From contig JAMPFN010000002.1 in the NCBI GenBank assembly GCA_023664445.1, positions 18,208-82,207 on the forward strand: a stretch of DNA of 64,000 bases, in the 5' to 3' direction. A program made the position numbers and the translations under genes. Within the stretch, counting starts at the first letter, position 1; the number at the start of each line of letters is the position of its first letter. The DNA comes from Clostridium sp. (GTDB lineage Bacteria; Bacillota; Clostridia; Oscillospirales; Ruminococcaceae). The notes under the pieces were generated by a model. That model was not told the DNA's origin, did not search any database, and was given only the letters and a program-made list of their open reading frames with translations. Shown here in pieces: positions 16,614 to 26,057 of this stretch.

Positions 16614-17053
16614 CGATTGAAACAAAATTACAGATCGAGGCTTTGAAAGCCTTAGAAAACGAGGTAAAAAAAGAAAGTTATGCAGAAGATGAAGATTATG
16701 TGTATTTTACGTTTGATGGCTATCGTGCTACCCGTATTGCAAAGCAGGATTTTTTCCTTGATACGGACAAGCTGACATTGTCGGAAAGTCTGTCCGAGAA
16801 TTTCGATTCAGGAAGGCTTGCGGATACATATAAGCTTTCAGTCACTGATGAAATGAGAGATTTAAAACCGGGTACTTTAACAATTTTGAAATGCGAAAAA
16901 TTCCGCACAGGAATAAATACCGACTTTCTGAAAATGTATTTAAAAAAGGGCGGTACGCCTTATGCAAAAAGCGAAAAATCTCCGATATATTTTACTTGGG
17001 GTGATAAGATTTTTGCAATTGTTATGCCGATATCTCTTAAACAGGAGGAATAA
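16610..17053 (+). CDS. Hypothetical phage protein
   Basis: 147 residues, overlapping the previous stop by four bases, with AGGAGG upstream. Mixed alpha/beta composition (YVYFTFDGYRATRI near the N-terminus). No family recognised. Confidence 0.65.
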   Translation: MTIETKLQIEALKALENEVKKESYAEDEDYVYFTFDGYRATRIAKQDFFLDTDKLTLSESLSENFDSGRLADTYKLSVTDEMRDLKPGTLTILKCEKFRTGINTDFLKMYLKKGGTPYAKSEKSPIYFTWGDKIFAIVMPISLKQEE

Positions 17054-17056
17054 AAT

Positions 17057-17227
17057 GTGTATAAAATGAAATGTCCTAAATGTGGTAAACGTGCTTTCGA
17101 CATATCTGTTCTGCCGATAGTTCCGGTTATAGTGGAGCTGAAATGCCCGAACTGCCGCAATATTGTAAAAATACCTTGCACGCCTAAGATGTGCATGAAA
17201 AATAATCATACCGAGCAAAGGAACTAA
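17057..17227 (+). CDS. Com-like small zinc-finger protein
   Basis: 56 residues from GTG at 17057, 8 bases after GGAGG; ATG at 17066 is further away. The sequence has CPKCGKR and CPNCRNIVKI, the two CxxC pairs of Mu Com-like zinc fingers. Com of phage Mu activates translation of a DNA-modification gene; the role here is unknown. A terminator follows. Confidence 0.65.
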   Translation: MYKMKCPKCGKRAFDISVLPIVPVIVELKCPNCRNIVKIPCTPKMCMKNNHTEQRN

Positions 17228-17238
17228 AGTTGCCAAAT

Positions 17239-17294
17239 AGCCGGATGACATACAGATTGACATATAGTCTTTCTGCGTGTTGTCCGGCTTTTTT
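17239..17294 (+). terminator. Intrinsic terminator inside the early region
   Basis: AGCCGGA (17239-17245), extended by TGACA, pairs with TGTTGTCCGGCT (17278-17289), then TTTTT. It separates the small early genes from the replication module starting at 17326. Confidence 0.75.
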
Positions 17295-17325
17295 GTATAT
17301 AAAAATATTATTAGGAGGTAAAACT

Positions 17326-17661
17326 ATGAATCAATCTGAACTTTTGCAGAATGTCATCAAATGTGTTGAGAATCTTGCTGAAAGCCTGAAAACCCTTGCG
17401 ACTTCCATGACGTTGTCAGACGATTTCAAGCAGATCAGTCCGCCTTTGGAAGAACCTGTAACCGAAGAAAAACCAAATGAAAAGCAAGTCACGCTTGCCG
17501 AGGTCAGAGGGCTGCTTGCCGAAATTTCACAATCAGGATGTACAGCCGATGTAAAAAATCTGATAGCCAAGTACGGCGGTAAGAAACTGAGCGACATCAA
17601 GGAAGAACACTTCAACAGCTTGTATAAGGAAGCGAAGGAATTGAAAAATGCCGCCGATTAA
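17326..17661 (+). CDS. Small phage protein upstream of DUF2800 nuclease
   Basis: 111 residues from ATG at 17326 after AGGAGG. N-terminal helix, a Pro/Glu-rich linker, then VTLAEVRGLLAEIS and KNLIAKYGGKKLSDI, a short helical domain found beside DUF2800 in many Clostridia phages. Its role, perhaps in recombination or replication, is inferred from position only. Confidence 0.7.
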   Translation: MNQSELLQNVIKCVENLAESLKTLATSMTLSDDFKQISPPLEEPVTEEKPNEKQVTLAEVRGLLAEISQSGCTADVKNLIAKYGGKKLSDIKEEHFNSLYKEAKELKNAAD

Positions 17662-18772
17662 ACATGCCGTTCTCTCTGCTTCATCAAGTCACAGATGGCT
17701 TAATTGTACGCCGTCTGCACAGCTGGAACGAAGCTTTGAGAACAAGGATACTATTGCTGCCGCCGAGGGTACTGCCGCGCACGCTCTATGCGAATACAAG
17801 CTGAGAAAAGCATTAGATGAAGACGCCGGAAACCGTCCTGTTTCCGAATACGATTCGCAGGAAATGGAAGACCATACATCTGATTATGTATCGTATGTAT
17901 TGGAACAGCTTGAACTTGCAAAGAAAAACTGCTCTGATCCACTTTTGCTTATAGAGCAGAGACTTGATTTCAGCAGCTATGTACCTGATGGATTCGGCAC
18001 AGGCGACTGCCTTATAATTTCAGACGATACGCTTCACATTATTGACTTCAAATACGGAGTCGGCGTGTTGGTAGAGGCTGAAAATAATCCGCAGATGATG
18101 CTTTACGCTCTCGGCGCATTGTCGCTTTATGATTCGCTTTACGACATAAAAAACGTGTCCATGACCATTTTTCAGCCGCGCCGTGAAAACGTTAGTACGT
18201 GGGAAATCCCTGTATCTGAATTGCTGAACTGGGCAGAAAATGAACTCAGACCAAAGGCACAGCTTGCGAATAAGGGTGAGGGAGAATTCTGTTGCGGAGA
18301 ATGGTGTACATTCTGCCGTGCGAAAGTAAAATGCAGGGCGAGAGCTGAAGCCTGTCTGGAGCTTGCAAAATATGAATTTCAGACGCCTCCTCTTTTGGAA
18401 GATTCTGAAATAGAGGAAATACTTGAAAAAATAGATACTCTGACAGCTTGGGCAAGCAGCATCAAAGACTACGCTTTTAATGCGGCTTTACAAGGCAAGC
18501 AGTGGAATAATTTCAAGCTCGTAGAGGGCAGGTCAAACCGAAAGTACACCGATGAGGAACAGGCTGCAGAAGCTGTAAAATCAGCCGGATTTGACCCTTA
18601 TGAACACAAGATCATCGGCATCACGGCTATGACAAAACTTCTCGGAAAAAGCAGGTTTGAAGAACTTCTCAAAGACTTTATTTATAAGCCGCAGGGAAAG
18701 CCTGTATTAGTGCCGATGTCAGATAAACGTCCGGCTATCAATACGGCACAGGCAGATTTCAGCAGTATTTAA
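17648..18772 (+). CDS. DUF2800 family nuclease (PD-(D/E)XK, RecB/Cas4-like)
   Basis: 374 residues. N-terminal SASSSHRWLNCTPSAQLE and EGTAAHALCEY are typical of DUF2800. The nuclease core has GDCLIISDDTLHIIDFKYG. Four cysteines (CCGEWCTFCRAKVKC, near 215-230) look like the iron-sulfur cluster of Cas4/RecB nucleases. Probably processes phage DNA ends in recombination with the DUF2815 protein next door. Confidence 0.9.
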   Translation: MPPIKHAVLSASSSHRWLNCTPSAQLERSFENKDTIAAAEGTAAHALCEYKLRKALDEDAGNRPVSEYDSQEMEDHTSDYVSYVLEQLELAKKNCSDPLLLIEQRLDFSSYVPDGFGTGDCLIISDDTLHIIDFKYGVGVLVEAENNPQMMLYALGALSLYDSLYDIKNVSMTIFQPRRENVSTWEIPVSELLNWAENELRPKAQLANKGEGEFCCGEWCTFCRAKVKCRARAEACLELAKYEFQTPPLLEDSEIEEILEKIDTLTAWASSIKDYAFNAALQGKQWNNFKLVEGRSNRKYTDEEQAAEAVKSAGFDPYEHKIIGITAMTKLLGKSRFEELLKDFIYKPQGKPVLVPMSDKRPAINTAQADFSSI

Positions 18773-18815
18773 AAGTGCGAATATGATTACAAAATTAAAA
18801 TCTGGAGGTATTATT

Positions 18816-19373
18816 ATGTCAAATGAAAGAAAAACAAAGGTTATCACAGGTCCGGTACGTCTCAGCTATGCGAATATCTGGGAGCCGAAATCCATCAACG
18901 GCAGCGATGCGAAATACAGCGTTTCGCTTGTTATTCCCAAGTCGGATAAGTCTACCATTGATAAAATAAAGGCTGCGATTCAGGCGGCTTACGAGGACGG
19001 CGAAAGCAAGCTGAAAGGAAACGGCAAGTCTGTACCCTCTCTTAAAAATCTTAAAACACCGCTCCGTGACGGCGATGAGGAACGCCCGGATGATGAGGCT
19101 TACAAGGACTGCTATTTTGTAAATGCCAACAGCAAATCAGCTCCCCAGATCGTAGATCAGAGAGTACAGCCGATTCTCGATCAGAACGAGGTTTACAGCG
19201 GCTGTTATGCGAGGGTTTCAATCACGTTCTATGCATTCAACAGTAACGGCAATAAAGGAATTGCCTGTGGTCTGGGCAACATTCAGAAGGCCAGGGACGG
19301 CGAGCCTCTTGGTGGTCATACCAATGCAGAGGACGATTTCGATACGCTGGATGATGATGATTTTCTTTCTTGA
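18816..19373 (+). CDS. DUF2815 family ssDNA-binding-like protein
   Basis: 185 residues from ATG at 18816 after GGAGG. TGPVRLSYANIWEPK, KYSVSLVIPKSDK and an acidic C-terminal tail (DDFDTLDDDDFLS) are characteristic. The acidic tail resembles that of T7 gp2.5-type single-strand binding proteins. Likely coats ssDNA for replication and recombination. Confidence 0.88.
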   Translation: MSNERKTKVITGPVRLSYANIWEPKSINGSDAKYSVSLVIPKSDKSTIDKIKAAIQAAYEDGESKLKGNGKSVPSLKNLKTPLRDGDEERPDDEAYKDCYFVNANSKSAPQIVDQRVQPILDQNEVYSGCYARVSITFYAFNSNGNKGIACGLGNIQKARDGEPLGGHTNAEDDFDTLDDDDFLS

Positions 19374-19424
19374 TTTAAGCAAAAACAATTAAATTCAGAT
19401 GGGTGGGAGGGCGGTTTTAAATTT

Positions 19425-21383
19425 ATGAAAAATATATCTATTGATATCGAAACATTTTCCGATGTAGATTTATCAAAATGCGGTGTTTACAAATATGTGG
19501 AATCTTCAAATTTTGAAATTCTGCTGTTCGGATACTCCGTTGACGGCGAAGATGTGCAGGTTGCAGACCTTGCGAACGGTGATAAAATACCTGATGAAAT
19601 TCTGTCGGCTTTGACTGACAACAGCGTTATAAAATGGGCTTTCACTGCAAATTTTGAAAGAGTATGCCTGTCGGCATATCTTAAAAAACATTACTCACAG
19701 TATAATTTTGACGGAGATTATCTTGACTCATCATCATGGCGATGTACTATGATATGGTCGGCATATCTCGGACTTCCATTATCGCTGAAAGGCGTGGGAG
19801 CAGTTCTTAAGCTGGACGAACAGAAAATGGACGAGGGGAAAGAACTTATCAGATATTTTTGTGTTCCATGCAAGCCTGCCAAAACCAACGGCGAAAGAAC
19901 GAGAAACTATCCTTGCCATGCACCGGATAAGTGGTACACTTTCAAAAAATACAATAAACGTGACGTTGAGGTGGAAATGGCAATACAACAAAAATTATCA
20001 CGTTTTCCCGTTCCCGATTTTGTCTGGAAAGAATATCAGCTTGACCAGAAAATCAACGACAGAGGTATTAAAGTTGATCTGGAAATGGTGAAAAACGCGA
20101 TAGAAATTGACGAAATGTCACGGTGCAAATTATCAGAAAAAATGTGGAAACTTACACATATAGAAAATCCAAACTCCGTACAGCAGATGAAAAACTGGCT
20201 TTGCGAACATGGATTAAAGGTGGATTCTCTCGGTAAAAAAGAAGTATCTGAACTGATCAAGACCGCAGCTCCAAAGCTCACAGAAGTTCTTGTTTTACAT
20301 CAGCAGCTTGCAAAATCATCCGTGAAAAAATATCAGGCAATGCAGAATTCCGCTTGTAAGGACAGCCGTACAAGGGGTATGTTTCAGTTTTACGGAGCGA
20401 ATCGCTCCGGTCGCTGGGCAGGAAGAAATATTCAGCTCCAGAACCTGCCCCAGAACCATATAGAAGATCTGGAACAAGCAAGAGGACTTGTAAAATCGGG
20501 CAATTTTGAGGCTCTTGACTTGCTTTATGAAAATATTCCCGATACGCTGTCTCAGCTTATCCGTACTGCATTTGTTCCACGTGACGGAATGAAATTTATT
20601 GTCGCTGATTTTTCGGCGATCGAAGCTCGTGTGATCGCATGGCTTGCAAATGAAAAATGGCGTATGAAAGCCTTTGCAAACGGCGAGGATATTTACTGCG
20701 CTTCAGCGTCAAAAATGTTCGGCGTGCCTGTTGTAAAGCATGGTGAAAACGGGCATTTAAGGCAGAAAGGCAAGGTTGCGGAACTGGCGTGCGGCTACGG
20801 CGGATCAGTGGGAGCGATGAAATCTATGGGCGGCTCGGAACTGGGATTGTCCGACAGCGAATTAAAGCAGATAGTTGACGATTGGAGAACGGCAAGTCCT
20901 AACATTGTAAAGCTCTGGTGGGACGTAGATAAAGCCGTAAAAGACTGTGTCAAGATGAGAATCGAAACAGAAACCCACGGCTTAGAGTTTACATACGAAA
21001 GCGGATTTTTATTTATATGGCTTCCTTCAGGCAGACATCTTGCTTACGTAAAACCACGTATCGGTGAAAACAAATTCGGCGGTGAATCCGTTACTTACGA
21101 GGGTATCGGGACAAATAAAAAGTGGCAGAGACTTGAAAGCTACGGTCCGAAGTTTGTAGAAAATATTGTACAGGCAATTGCCCGTGACCTTTTGATGCAT
21201 TCTATGCAGTCGCTGAAAAATCATGCGATTGTCGCTCATGTACATGATGAAATAATTATTGAATGCAATAAAGATTTATCGCTTGAAACTGTCTGTGAGA
21301 TAATGAGCAGAACTCCGGGCTGGGCAAGCGGATTACTGCTTCGGGCAGACGGATACGAATGTGAATTTTATAAAAAAGATTGA
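19425..21383 (+). CDS. Phage DNA polymerase, family A
   Basis: 652 residues. 3'-5' exonuclease region at the N-terminus (ISIDIETFSD). Polymerase motifs follow: A (FIVADFSAIEARVIAWLA, near 395), B (RQKGKVAELACGYGGSVGAM, near 447) and C (VAHVHDEIIIE, near 607). Replicates phage DNA with the primase-helicase downstream. Confidence 0.95.
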   Translation: MKNISIDIETFSDVDLSKCGVYKYVESSNFEILLFGYSVDGEDVQVADLANGDKIPDEILSALTDNSVIKWAFTANFERVCLSAYLKKHYSQYNFDGDYLDSSSWRCTMIWSAYLGLPLSLKGVGAVLKLDEQKMDEGKELIRYFCVPCKPAKTNGERTRNYPCHAPDKWYTFKKYNKRDVEVEMAIQQKLSRFPVPDFVWKEYQLDQKINDRGIKVDLEMVKNAIEIDEMSRCKLSEKMWKLTHIENPNSVQQMKNWLCEHGLKVDSLGKKEVSELIKTAAPKLTEVLVLHQQLAKSSVKKYQAMQNSACKDSRTRGMFQFYGANRSGRWAGRNIQLQNLPQNHIEDLEQARGLVKSGNFEALDLLYENIPDTLSQLIRTAFVPRDGMKFIVADFSAIEARVIAWLANEKWRMKAFANGEDIYCASASKMFGVPVVKHGENGHLRQKGKVAELACGYGGSVGAMKSMGGSELGLSDSELKQIVDDWRTASPNIVKLWWDVDKAVKDCVKMRIETETHGLEFTYESGFLFIWLPSGRHLAYVKPRIGENKFGGESVTYEGIGTNKKWQRLESYGPKFVENIVQAIARDLLMHSMQSLKNHAIVAHVHDEIIIECNKDLSLETVCEIMSRTPGWASGLLLRADGYECEFYKKD

Positions 21384-21392
21384 GGTGATATT

Positions 21393-21836
21393 TTGAATAA
21401 ATACAACAAAGAGGGCTATTTTGACCCGACAGCATTTTCGGCACTTTCACGGATAGAACATCAGGAAAAGAAGAAAAAGAAACGCCGTTCAAGGAAACGC
21501 AAAGAACCTTCATACCCTGTCGTTTATATATGCTCGCCGTATTCGGGCGATACCGAAAACAATATGGAAAAGGCGCGCAAATACAGCAGATTTGCTGTTG
21601 AAAAAGGCTGCCTGCCCATAACTCCGCATATCTATTTCACGCAGTTTATGAATGACGATATACCTGAAGAACGCAGCACGGCAGTTTCTATGAACCTTGT
21701 TTTAATGCGCAAGTGCAGCGAGCTTTGGGTGTTCGGAGACGTCATATCCAAGGGCATGAAAGCAGAGATCGGCAATGCTAAAAGAAAGCATATAAAAATC
21801 CGACATTTCAGTGAAGATATGGAGGAAAAAGCATGA
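21393..21836 (+). CDS. DUF4406/deoxyribosyltransferase-like phage protein
   Basis: 147 residues from TTG at 21393 after TGAGGTGA. After a very basic stretch (KKKKKRRSRKRK) comes a domain like nucleoside 2-deoxyribosyltransferases (VVYICSPYSGDTENNMEKA, ELWVFGDVISKGMKAEI). It could act on nucleotides or bind a ligand; catalysis is not shown. Confidence 0.75.
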   Translation: MNKYNKEGYFDPTAFSALSRIEHQEKKKKKRRSRKRKEPSYPVVYICSPYSGDTENNMEKARKYSRFAVEKGCLPITPHIYFTQFMNDDIPEERSTAVSMNLVLMRKCSELWVFGDVISKGMKAEIGNAKRKHIKIRHFSEDMEEKA

Positions 21837-24073
21837 AATTTACATTGTATACGGCGGACTGCCGTGAGAATGCAAAAAATGTATATTATACAAATAGTAT
21901 AAATATAACCGATGAAGAAAGTCTGAAAAAAGCCGTCCGATTTGACCATGTTTCGGCAAGATTCAAGGACGGCAAAAGGAGCAACGATAATTTTGAAACA
22001 GGCAACTGCCTTATGTTTGACTGCGACAACAGTCATTCGGAAAATGTAAATGACTGGGTAACTCCCTTTGAACTTGCGTGTACATTCCCGAATGTTGAAT
22101 TTGCAGCAGTCTACAGCCGAAATCACATGAAGGCAAAAGGTGAAAAAGCAGCAAGACCAAAGTTTCATGCGTACTTCGGTATTTCCGGATCGCTGAACAA
22201 TGAGGAACGAACACAGCTGAAAAAAGATATACTGGAACAGTTCCCATATTTCGACAATAAGGCTCTTGATGACGCACATTTTTTCTTTGGCGTGGAGAAT
22301 CCGGAAGTGGAAATATACAGTGGAGATATGAACGTTGACGAATATTTCGGAAATGATGATTTTGCAAAATGGGACGAACAGACGGAGTATATCGGAGAGG
22401 GTTCACGAAACAGCACAATGAGCCATATCGCCGGAAAGCTCATCAAGAGATACGGAAATACGGAAGCCGCATACAAGCTGTTTATGAGATCGGCTGAAAA
22501 ATGTATGCCGCCTTTGCCCGATGATGAATTGAATGCGATATGGAACAGCGCAAAGAAATTCGGCGCAAAGGTATCAAAACAGGACGGATATATTCCACCT
22601 GAAATTTATGGTCAGATGTACAGCTTACGTCCTGATGATTACTCCGATATCGGACAGGCAAAGGTACTTGCAGCAGAATATGCAGGAGAAATGGCGTATA
22701 CAGACGCAACGGAATATTTATGCTTTGACGGTACGCACTGGACGGAATCAAGGCAGACGGCTGTCGGCAGATGCGAGGAATTTCTTGACAGACAGCTTGA
22801 AGAAACAAGAACGGCGATAGAACAGACAAGAAAAATGCTTACCGATTCCGGCGTTGATAAGGATTTGATAGCTGTCGGTGGAAAGGCTCTTGAAAAAGCA
22901 ATAAATCCGAAAAGCGAGAACGCTTTTATGGAGTATAGATCTGCTCTTTCTTATCGAAATTTCGTCATGAAACGCCGTGATATGAAGTACATAACGTCTG
23001 CTTTGCAGGCTGCTAAACCTATGCTTCTGAAAAATATTTCTGAGTTTGACAGTCAGGAATTTTTGCTGAATACTCCCGATTTTACGGTTAATTTAAAAAA
23101 CGGAACGCATAGAGAACATCGTGCGGAAGATTTTATTACTAAAATGACCTCCGTATCTCCGGATACGGAAAATAAAGAACTCTGGGAAAATGCTGTAAGG
23201 CAGTTTTTCAGTGATGACGAAAATCTGATCGATTATGTTCAGCAGATAACGGGACTTTGTGCGATCGGTAAGGTTTATGTTGAATCGCTTATTATCGCTT
23301 ACGGAGAGGGCAGCAACGGCAAATCGACTTTCTGGAACGCCATTGCAAAGGTTCTGGGAACGTATTCGGGAGCTATGTCCGCCGATACTCTCACAATGGG
23401 TTGCAAGCGCAACGTCAAGCCTGAAATGGCAGAGCTGAAAGGTAAACGCCTTGTAATTGCTGCTGAACTTGAAGAGGGCATGAGGCTGAATACAAGCATT
23501 GTAAAACAGCTGTGCTCCACAGATGAGATCACAGCAGAAAAGAAATACAAAGACCCATTTCGCTATACTCCTGCGCATACGCTGGTGCTTTACACAAACC
23601 ATCTTCCAAGAGTAGGCGCTAACGATGACGGTACTTGGAGACGATTGATAGTCATTCCGTTCAACGCAAAACTGGAGGGCAATTCGGACATCAAAAATTA
23701 TGCGGATCACCTTGTTCAGAACGCAGGAGGCGCTATACTGCAATGGGTTATAGACGGAGCTGAAAAGGTCGTCAAAAACAATTTCAAGCTTACTGTTCCG
23801 CAGTGCGTGAAAGAGGCTGTTCGCCGATACCGTGAGGGCAACGACTGGCTGTCAAGCTTTATTGAGGAATGCTGTGAAACGGATAGGACTTATACTCAGA
23901 AATCAGGTGAAATATACCAAGAATACAGAGCTTATTGCGCAAGAAATGGAGAGTACACCAGAAGCACCACCGACTTTTATACCGGATTGGAGAATGCAGG
24001 ATTTGAGAGATTTAAAAATCAGAACAGGAGCTTTGTAAGAGGTCTGAAATTGAAATCAGAATTTTCAGAGTAA
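21833..24073 (+). CDS. Phage primase-helicase (P4/D5 type)
   Basis: 746 residues. N-terminal primase-like domain (NCLMFDCDNSH), then a D5-N-like helical part and the SF3 helicase with Walker A GEGSNGKST (near 490), TMGCKRNVKPEMAELKGKR and LVLYTNHLPRVGANDDGTWR. C-terminal winged helix. It unwinds and primes phage DNA. A likely origin lies just downstream. Confidence 0.92.
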   Translation: MKFTLYTADCRENAKNVYYTNSINITDEESLKKAVRFDHVSARFKDGKRSNDNFETGNCLMFDCDNSHSENVNDWVTPFELACTFPNVEFAAVYSRNHMKAKGEKAARPKFHAYFGISGSLNNEERTQLKKDILEQFPYFDNKALDDAHFFFGVENPEVEIYSGDMNVDEYFGNDDFAKWDEQTEYIGEGSRNSTMSHIAGKLIKRYGNTEAAYKLFMRSAEKCMPPLPDDELNAIWNSAKKFGAKVSKQDGYIPPEIYGQMYSLRPDDYSDIGQAKVLAAEYAGEMAYTDATEYLCFDGTHWTESRQTAVGRCEEFLDRQLEETRTAIEQTRKMLTDSGVDKDLIAVGGKALEKAINPKSENAFMEYRSALSYRNFVMKRRDMKYITSALQAAKPMLLKNISEFDSQEFLLNTPDFTVNLKNGTHREHRAEDFITKMTSVSPDTENKELWENAVRQFFSDDENLIDYVQQITGLCAIGKVYVESLIIAYGEGSNGKSTFWNAIAKVLGTYSGAMSADTLTMGCKRNVKPEMAELKGKRLVIAAELEEGMRLNTSIVKQLCSTDEITAEKKYKDPFRYTPAHTLVLYTNHLPRVGANDDGTWRRLIVIPFNAKLEGNSDIKNYADHLVQNAGGAILQWVIDGAEKVVKNNFKLTVPQCVKEAVRRYREGNDWLSSFIEECCETDRTYTQKSGEIYQEYRAYCARNGEYTRSTTDFYTGLENAGFERFKNQNRSFVRGLKLKSEFSE

Positions 24074-24191
24074 TATTTTAATTATTACATTATAGTTACA
24101 ATTGTAATCGATGCGCAACAAAAATCCATATTTTTACGAAAATTTGATAATGGCTTACAAATCGCATAAATACGGCATTTTTGAAATTTGT

Positions 24192-24307
24192 GTTAGGGTC
24201 GATTAGGGTCAATATATAAAACCCTTTAGTACTGAAAATTTATTACAAAATAGTAACAAAAAATATATATAAGAGAAGTTTTAGAAATGACCCTAATCGA
24301 CCCTAAC
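24192..24307. other. 20-bp perfect inverted repeat around AT-rich DNA; candidate origin
   Basis: GTTAGGGTCGATTAGGGTCA at 24192-24211 is exactly inverted at 24288-24307. Each arm contains two TTAGGGTC units 11 bp apart. The 76 bases between are very AT-rich. The site follows the primase-helicase gene in an otherwise gene-free 247-base gap, as expected of a replication origin; an operator for the next gene is the alternative. Confidence 0.6.
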
Positions 24308-24320
24308 GTCAGGAGGTTTT

Positions 24321-24611
24321 ATGAAAGAAAAAGAAATTGAAAAAAGACTTGTTCGGGAGGTCGGAAAAAGAGGAGGTCTTTGCTGGAAGTTTACCAGTCC
24401 GGGGACTGATGGCGTGCCGGACAGGATCGTATTGATGAAAAATCGGAAAATTGCTTTTGTGGAACTGAAAGCCCCCGGAAAGAAAATGCGTCCTTTGCAG
24501 GAGCGTAGAAAATTACAGCTTGAAAAGACAGGCTTTCCGGTTTACTGCATTGATAATTCTGATGATATAATTCCCATGATTGATGAAATAGAAAGAGGTG
24601 GAGACGCATGA
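24321..24611 (+). CDS. VRR-NUC domain nuclease
   Basis: 96 residues after AGGAGG. WKFTSPGTDGVPDRIVL and AFVELKAPGKK are the VRR-NUC (PD-(D/E)XK) signature, with the acidic and lysine catalytic residues present. Stand-alone VRR-NUC proteins are common in phages beside SNF2 helicases, as here. Probably a structure-specific nuclease. Confidence 0.93.
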   Translation: MKEKEIEKRLVREVGKRGGLCWKFTSPGTDGVPDRIVLMKNRKIAFVELKAPGKKMRPLQERRKLQLEKTGFPVYCIDNSDDIIPMIDEIERGGDA

Positions 24612-25966
24612 AGTTCATACCGCATGATTATCAGAAATATGCAATTGATTTTATTGAAACACATGAAACGGCTGCTTTATTCCTTGATTGCGGACTCGGC
24701 AAAACGGTCACAACGCTTACGGCAATTCAGGATCTGATGTACGACAGCTTTGATGTGAGAAAGGTTCTGATCATAGCTCCCCTGCGTGTAGCGAAAAATA
24801 CATGGTCTGCTGAAATCGAAAAATGGGAGCATCTCAAACACCTGACTTATTCCATCGTTGTCGGAACGGCAGAAGAACGCAAAACGGCATTATCAAAACA
24901 GGCTGATATTTATATTATCAACCGTGAAAATATCCAGTGGCTTGTGGAGCAGGGCGGCTTTGATTTTGATATGCTTGTCATCGATGAGCTTTCATCATTC
25001 AAATCCGGACAGACAAAACGATTCAAGTCCTTGTGGAAAGTACGCCCGAAGGTAAAACGAATAGTCGGACTTACGGGAACGCCAAGCAGCAACGGACTTA
25101 TGGATCTATGGGCTGAATTTAAATTGCTTGATTTCGGTGAACGTCTGGGACGGTACATAACGAATTACAGGAATGAATTTTTTATTCCCGACAAGAGAAA
25201 CCAGCAGATAATTTTTTCGTACAAGCCGAAAGAGTTTGCAGAGGAAGAAATATACAAGAGGATCTCGGATATCACCATTTCCATGAAAGCCCTTGACCAT
25301 TTACAGATGCCTGAATGTGTGATGAACGAGGTCATAGTAAAGCCTTCCGAATCCGAAAGACAGAAATATGACAGTCTGAAAAAAGACATGGTTCTTGCAT
25401 TGGGCGATACTGAAATTGACGCTGTTAATGCGGCAAGTCTCAGCAATAAGCTGTTACAGATGGCGAACGGTGCGATCTATGACGAGGACAAAACGGTAAT
25501 TCCAATTCATGATAAAAAACTTGACGCATTAGAGGACCTGATCGAATCGGCAAACGGTAAGTCTGTTTTGGTGGCGTATTGGTTCAAGCATGATCATGAA
25601 AGAATTTCCGAAAGACTTCATAAGCTGCATATTCCCTTTTCAAGTCTGGACAGCGACAGCAGTATCAGGAGATGGAACAAGGGCGAATTGCCTGTTGCAT
25701 TAATACATCCGGCTTCGGCAGGTCATGGACTGAATTTACAGTCGGGAGGTTCAACGCTGATATGGTTCGGCTTGACGTGGAGTCTGGAGTTGTATCAGCA
25801 GACAAATGCAAGATTATGGAGACAGGGACAAAAAGCCGAAACCGTGGTAATTCATCACATCATAACTCAGAATACCGTTGACGAACAGGTCATGAAAGCA
25901 CTGCAAAGGAAAGAAAAAACACAGACAGCCTTGATGGACGCTGTCAAGGCTGAATTGGGTGCGTGA
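24608..25966 (+). CDS. SNF2-type DEAD/DEAH helicase
   Basis: 452 residues, overlapping the VRR-NUC gene by four bases. Walker A LDCGLGKTVTTLTA (near 28), motif II LVIDELSSFKS, motif III GLTGTPSSNG and motif VI QTNARLWRQGQ. A double-strand DNA translocase; with the VRR-NUC it probably forms a helicase-nuclease pair in replication or recombination. Confidence 0.93.
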   Translation: MKFIPHDYQKYAIDFIETHETAALFLDCGLGKTVTTLTAIQDLMYDSFDVRKVLIIAPLRVAKNTWSAEIEKWEHLKHLTYSIVVGTAEERKTALSKQADIYIINRENIQWLVEQGGFDFDMLVIDELSSFKSGQTKRFKSLWKVRPKVKRIVGLTGTPSSNGLMDLWAEFKLLDFGERLGRYITNYRNEFFIPDKRNQQIIFSYKPKEFAEEEIYKRISDITISMKALDHLQMPECVMNEVIVKPSESERQKYDSLKKDMVLALGDTEIDAVNAASLSNKLLQMANGAIYDEDKTVIPIHDKKLDALEDLIESANGKSVLVAYWFKHDHERISERLHKLHIPFSSLDSDSSIRRWNKGELPVALIHPASAGHGLNLQSGGSTLIWFGLTWSLELYQQTNARLWRQGQKAETVVIHHIITQNTVDEQVMKALQRKEKTQTALMDAVKAELGA

Positions 25967-26057
25967 CCGCACAGGACATACCGTACAGTTCATAACTGTA
26001 AAATCCTATAAAACTCTTGCGAGGATAATTAGCGTAAAATTGAAAGGATGGATAAAA

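Noticed and set aside
17055..17069. ATG at 17055 as start of the Com-like gene
   Set aside because: That frame stops after four codons (ATG TGT ATA AAA TGA); GTG at 17057 keeps the zinc-finger frame and ribosome binding site distance.
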